The position numbers and the translations under genes were made by a program. Of a stretch of DNA of 25,000 bases, positions 21,474 through 25,000 are shown piece by piece. The notes below the pieces were generated by a model. It was not told the origin of the DNA and did not search any database. It saw nothing but the letters and a program-made list of their open reading frames with translations. Positions within the stretch are counted from its first letter, which is position 1. Each line of letters starts with the position of its first letter. This DNA is from Bigelowiella natans CCMP2755 (lineage: Eukaryota; Cercozoa; Chlorarachniophyceae): the NCBI GenBank assembly GCA_000320545.1, contig ADNK01002272.1:1-25000 (forward strand). Reading direction: 5' to 3'.

Positions 21474-22293
21474 ATATGCGTATTTGCTACTGGATATGCA
21501 GTATGTGCATACGAATGCAGATCGCACCAACAGAATAGAATAGTATTGCTTACAACCCACTCTGCATTTGCTTTTACAAATACCCCAACACACAGCCAGC
21601 ACCATCGTCACCGCTAACTTCCCCACGCTCATCATCATCCATCATCGTCGTTTTCGTCACTGTTATGCGTGCTAACTCTCACCAGCGCAAGCAGTAAAGG
21701 ACATTGCAGAAGTTGATGATTATATAAGCGAGCGTGGTTGCTACGAATATCGATCGATATCCCCATTCTTTGAAGCCTGAGCATTGGATCGTTATTATTT
21801 GTCAGGATCTAAACCAAGGGGGGGGGAAAGGGGGGGGGGGGGGGGGGGATTTCCCTAATCTACCCGTTTCACTTAAAATTGAAAAATTGTAGTTCTTCAC
21901 TAATTTACACAGCTAAAACGGCGCAGGGAACAAGAAAGGCTCAGGAAGAAGCAAGAAGCGTTATTGCGAGAGGGGGGGATGGAGATGCAATGCCAGGAAA
22001 AAGACTACAAGGAAAAGAGAGGAGCGGACACACCGCGAGAGGAAGAGAGAGAGAGAGAGAGAAAGGAGAGAGAAAATTCATTGCATAGCGGATTAGGCAT
22101 CGACTCCTCACCGCATTGATTGTACACGACCACCCCGGAGAGCCTTGATATTGAATCCACGACTCCAAAGGACAGCACGTAGAAGGCATCAGAGAAGTGG
22201 GGCCCCTCGGGGTACTGAAACGGGGGGGGAGTAGGTATTGAAACATACCCATCAACACATACACACACACACACGCACAAACTCATCTATATA

Positions 22294-22339
<46 letters not shown>

Positions 22340-22903
22340 AACATTTATACATTTATATTTACTTACATAAACAATATGCAGATATATAACATATTCCTCA
22401 GCAGCACCTGCGACGGCCCATCGGTGAAGAAGTAAAAATATACGCCGGAGAGTGATATCTGGCAAGCCTGGTATTGATAGTGCAAAGCAAAGGGACAACC
22501 GTATTCAGCGCGTAAAGGATGAAAATACAATATATCTTCCATAGATGCCGAGAAAACCGTCACTGATTTCATTAAAAAAACAAAGATCCTGCTCCTAACT
22601 CCTCTCCCCCCCCCCCCCTCCCTTCTCATCCCCTTACTAAATTCCCCATTGTCTTACTTGGACGAGGAGGGGGTACGTGGCCACATTAGCGATTACTCGA
22701 GGAGTGAAATAGCGGAATCTGAAGAGAGGAAAATTACCCAACAATAGAGATAATAAAAGAGGGAAGGAAGGGGAGGGGGGGGGGGGGGGTTGGCAACATG
22801 AGTGCGAGTTAGTGAGTAAGGCGAGAGGTTAAGAAAAACGAATGCATGCTGAATCCATACTTTCTCATTTTCAATACGATATAATCATATACACTGTATG
22901 AAT

Positions 22904-22940
<37 letters not shown>

Positions 22941-24555
22941 GTACATAACTACGCAAATTGCGCTCCCTACTCATGCAAAACTATCACAACGCAGCCATCG
23001 ACTACAAAGACTCTCAGTCAAAGGTTAAATAATATAACAATAACTACTACTACCTCTATTATTATCATTGCAACTACTACCACACTACTACTACTGCTAC
23101 TACTACTACCCCATGATCTCCATGACCGCTACACCCAAGGCGACGATGAAATTTCCTCTAGGATCTCTGCAAGAAGTGCCGGCCCCCACCACCACCACCA
23201 CCACCGTCATCATTATCATCACCACAACGAGACAAAGTATCAATGCGCTTTAGAGAAGAAATTGTGGAGCGAGCTGACCTGTTCAGGACTCCAAAGAAAG
23301 CCAACACAACGGAGAGGAATGTAATCCAACACGCCAGCAGCAAGTACCTTGTTTTAATCAGTCGGAGAGCAAACGAGGAGGAGGCACGGGAGGGGGAGGG
23401 GGGGGGAGAAGAAGTGACGGAGATGCTAAAAAGGATTCAAAAGCCTCAATAGGCAGCGCTATATTGTAGAGATACTCATGTTGTATATTATACGTATATA
23501 TATATATATATATATCTATTTATATATAAAGTCCATAATTCACGCCAATTCTCTCCCTCCCATCTCCTCTTCTTTAAAGTGTAAAAAAAACGATTTTATA
23601 TTCTCTCTCTCCCCCCCCCCCCCTTGGAAAAACGTGCTGCTACTACTGGTGACTACATCGCCCTCCAATGGCCTACCTCCGAGCTCCTTTCTTCCTAAAG
23701 GCCTCCTTAGCGAAAGCAAACATCTTTCCTCCGCTCGCATCACTTAATTCATAATATATAAAAAGTAAGGATTTGAATGCCTTCAGTAAGTAGTGTTACC
23801 AAGCAGAACAAAAAGGAATACTTTCACCTCACACACACACACACACACACAAGCACGCACACACACACACACACGTACAAAAATATTTTGCATATATACA
23901 TTTGCAGCTTATTTGTTCATTATTTCATTTATCACATAGATTATGCTTAAAGATCTGCTCTGCGTTTTGAAAAAGTTAAAAAAATCAACTAGAAAAATCA
24001 CCAAGATCCTCCTCCCCCCATCCCCCTCCCCCCCCCCCTCCCGTCACTCACAAGTCGTCTCCGATGAAGTTGAAGAGGGCTGGAATCAATGTACTCGCCG
24101 CAATGACAAAGCTAAGTCGAAACAGCCATCTCGTCCCTGTGCGTCAAACAAGAGGAGAACGATATTAGGAAGAGGGGGAGGGGGGGGGATAGAGGAAAAT
24201 CATTGAGAAACAGGCCCATACGCGCAAGGGCGAGAAGAGGCGGGGAGCTATAACATAGTTTCTTGTCAAATAAATTTGCCGATATGATACGCGTTGTGCA
24301 AGATAATAATGCAGTCAAAACACGCATTCTCTTAAGTTTCTCCAAAGCGTTCTTACGAATCCCTCTTTAAAGCACACTTCTAAGAGATGTTTTTCAAGCT
24401 GATATAGGCTGAAGCAGCACCTATGTGAGCTACTGAGACACCGATGCTCACGATTGCTATTCCTGACAAACCTGATGAAGAGAGGGGGGGGGGGGGAATC
24501 TCATGTTGCGTCGTTTCCTCTACGATTTCGTTATGAAATTGAAGTGCGCGCACGC

Positions 24556-24612
<57 letters not shown>

Positions 24613-24815
24613 AGAGAGAGCGAGGGGGAGAGAGAATCATGCAGACGCGCTGGTCATCACACAATGCAACCCGCCCAGTTGAAAGCTGGGAAGTGCTGCA
24701 GAGCGCGCCGGCACGCGGCACCCACAGCAGCTGCATGCATGCGACAGGGAACGCTGCTCACCGTCCGACCAAACGTCGTGAATGATATCAAATCACTTCC
24801 GTACTTTGGCATATC
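19487..24815 (-). CDS. folate/biopterin transporter (FBT/BT1, MFS-type), 3' sixteen exons
   Basis: Exons, in order of transcription: 24815-24770, 24471-24421, 24136-24052, 23347-23279, 23166-23110, 22718-22658, 22467-22408, 22214-22112, 21740-21683, 21331-21277, 21033-20986, 20779-20698, 20483-20418, 20227-20184, 19878-19786 and 19624-19487. All fifteen junctions keep frame, giving 371 residues to TGA. Family landmarks appear in order: VYFYFFTDG before a GVVVYN helix end, IPDGVF, the LMPSILL helix, the hallmark SRLCPKGRRATVYSILAANV (compare CP-G-EAT), GALVLHWLDI, FDNLWIAALLAA and the final helix FTVPFLVP. A Ser/Lys-rich cytosolic tail ends the protein. Family members are about 12-helix proton-coupled carriers of folates and pterins in plastid envelope or plasma membranes. 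The N-terminal helices lie beyond the right edge. Donors are weak at 24769 (GTCGGA) and 24420 (GTGCTG). Sequence between LYLLLACWITF and the CQISLSG exon is divergent, so exons 4-6 rest more on phase than on homology. The substrate cannot be read from sequence. Confidence 0.86.
19986..20019. repeat. (AT)n microsatellite in a transporter intron
   Basis: An uninterrupted AT tract in the intron 19879-20183. Confidence 0.95.
20558..20576. repeat. (CAG)6 trinucleotide tract in an intron
   Basis: It reads CTG on the sense strand and lies in the intron 20484-20697. If read as protein it would be a poly-cysteine run, but the GTGAGT donor at 20697 places it outside the coding sequence. Confidence 0.9.
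20821..20936. repeat. poly-G and (CT)n tracts in one intron
   Basis: A G-run at about 20822-20835 (C on the sense strand, about 42 bases before the acceptor) and a CT tract at about 20906-20936 (AG on the sense strand, about 50 bases after the donor) share the intron 20780-20985. Confidence 0.9.
21398..21471. repeat. (CT)n followed by (GT)n
   Basis: Compound microsatellite in the intron 21332-21682 of the transporter gene. Confidence 0.95.
21818..22062. repeat. poly-G at 21818-21849 and (GA)n at 22042-22062
   Basis: Both lie in the intron 21741-22111. On the sense strand these are a C-run in the 3' part and a TC tract in the 5' part. Confidence 0.9.
22259..22335. repeat. (CA)n and (AT)n microsatellites
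   Basis: A short CA array and an AT tract of about 38 bases in the intron 22215-22407. Confidence 0.95.
22605..22622. repeat. poly-C tract (sense-strand G-run after a 5' splice site)
   Basis: It lies about 36-52 bases inside the intron 22468-22657, next to its donor end. Confidence 0.9.
22774..23110. repeat. poly-G, (AT)n and (CTA)n tracts in one intron
   Basis: A G-run at about 22776-22789, an AT tract at about 22907-22938 and an imperfect CTA/TAC array at about 23042-23109 fill much of the intron 22719-23109. The trinucleotide array touches the donor site. Confidence 0.85.
23184..23206. repeat. (CCA)n trinucleotide tract
   Basis: GGT on the sense strand, just upstream of the acceptor at 23167 in the short intron 23167-23278. 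Confidence 0.85.
23388..24041. repeat. multiple tracts in the longest intron (704 bases)
   Basis: In order on the plus strand: a G-run at 23391-23407, AT at about 23495-23527, a C-run at 23611-23623, CA at about 23829-23873 and C-runs at 24013-24040. On the sense strand the intron therefore begins with G-runs and ends with C-runs. Confidence 0.9.
24174..24618. repeat. poly-G tracts at about 24174-24188 and 24484-24497, GT/GA tract at 24555-24618
   Basis: The two G-runs read as C-runs 37 and 12 bases upstream of the acceptors at 24137 and 24472. The GT/GA compound tract is in the intron 24472-24769. Confidence 0.9.
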
Positions 24816-24819
24816 CTAC

Positions 24820-24863
<44 letters not shown>

Positions 24864-25000
24864 TTGTTATATCATGGAAGTTGGAAGCGGGTCACAAATG
24901 TTGTGTTAATGTGGTATTTAGAAGTAGGAAAAGGGGGGGGGGGGGGGTGGGGGGTTGTTAGGACACAACTTCAGCATAAGATGTGTGTATTGTTTTGTGT
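24816..25000. other. partial intron of the transporter gene with AT and G tracts
   Basis: An AT tract at about 24821-24856 and a G-run at about 24931-24955. I see no coding exon here; the next upstream exon of the transporter should be beyond the right edge. Confidence 0.6.

Overview
This window is nuclear DNA from an intron-rich unicellular eukaryote. Genes are cut into short exons with GT-AG borders, introns are full of simple repeats (AT, CA/GT, CT/GA, poly-G/poly-C), and there is no bacterial-style operon packing. TAA and TGA both act as stops, which fits the standard code. The very high intron density, together with a folate/biopterin-transporter-family gene (a family found in plants, algae, cyanobacteria and some protists), suggests an alga or algal relative such as a chlorarachniophyte or cryptophyte. 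That placement is a guess. I rebuilt the genes by hand, joining exons only where splice borders, reading phase and, where a family is recognised, family motifs agree.

Layout, left to right: (1) 184-538 (+), the last two exons of a GOLD-domain protein whose start lies off the left edge. (2) 539-3779, gene-poor DNA with a 46-bp tandem repeat and a two-hairpin cluster between 13-bp direct repeats. (3) 3780-5310 (-), a two-exon DH-PH (RhoGEF-like) protein. (4) 5860-6069 (+), a doubtful small ORF. (5) 6296-8683 (+), an eight-exon protein with a mitochondrial-type N-terminus and no family I recognise. (6) 8684-11163, palindrome-rich intergenic DNA with GCTA tracts. (7) 11164-12220 (-), a complete six-exon SFT2/Got1-family vesicle-traffic membrane protein. 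(8) 12626-14453 (+), a divergently transcribed PX-domain protein. (9) 15558-17490 (-), a four-exon glycoprotein with two membrane segments and an N-terminal coiled coil. (10) 17491-19486, a second palindrome-rich block. (11) 19487-24815 and beyond the right edge (-), a folate/biopterin transporter (FBT/BT1 family) in at least sixteen small exons.

Four of the seven well-supported genes (GOLD, DH-PH, SFT2, PX) belong to families that work in membrane traffic or lipid and small-GTPase signalling. SFT2 and PX are head to head, with 405 bp between start codons. Non-coding DNA is of two kinds. Introns carry AT, CT, GA, CA and homopolymer tracts. Several large intergenic blocks carry CTAG, CATG and TGCA palindromes and GCTA tracts that I did not find in introns. 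On the sense strand, long G-runs tend to lie just after 5' splice sites and long C-runs toward 3' splice sites. I found no tRNA, rRNA, CRISPR array or intact transposon.
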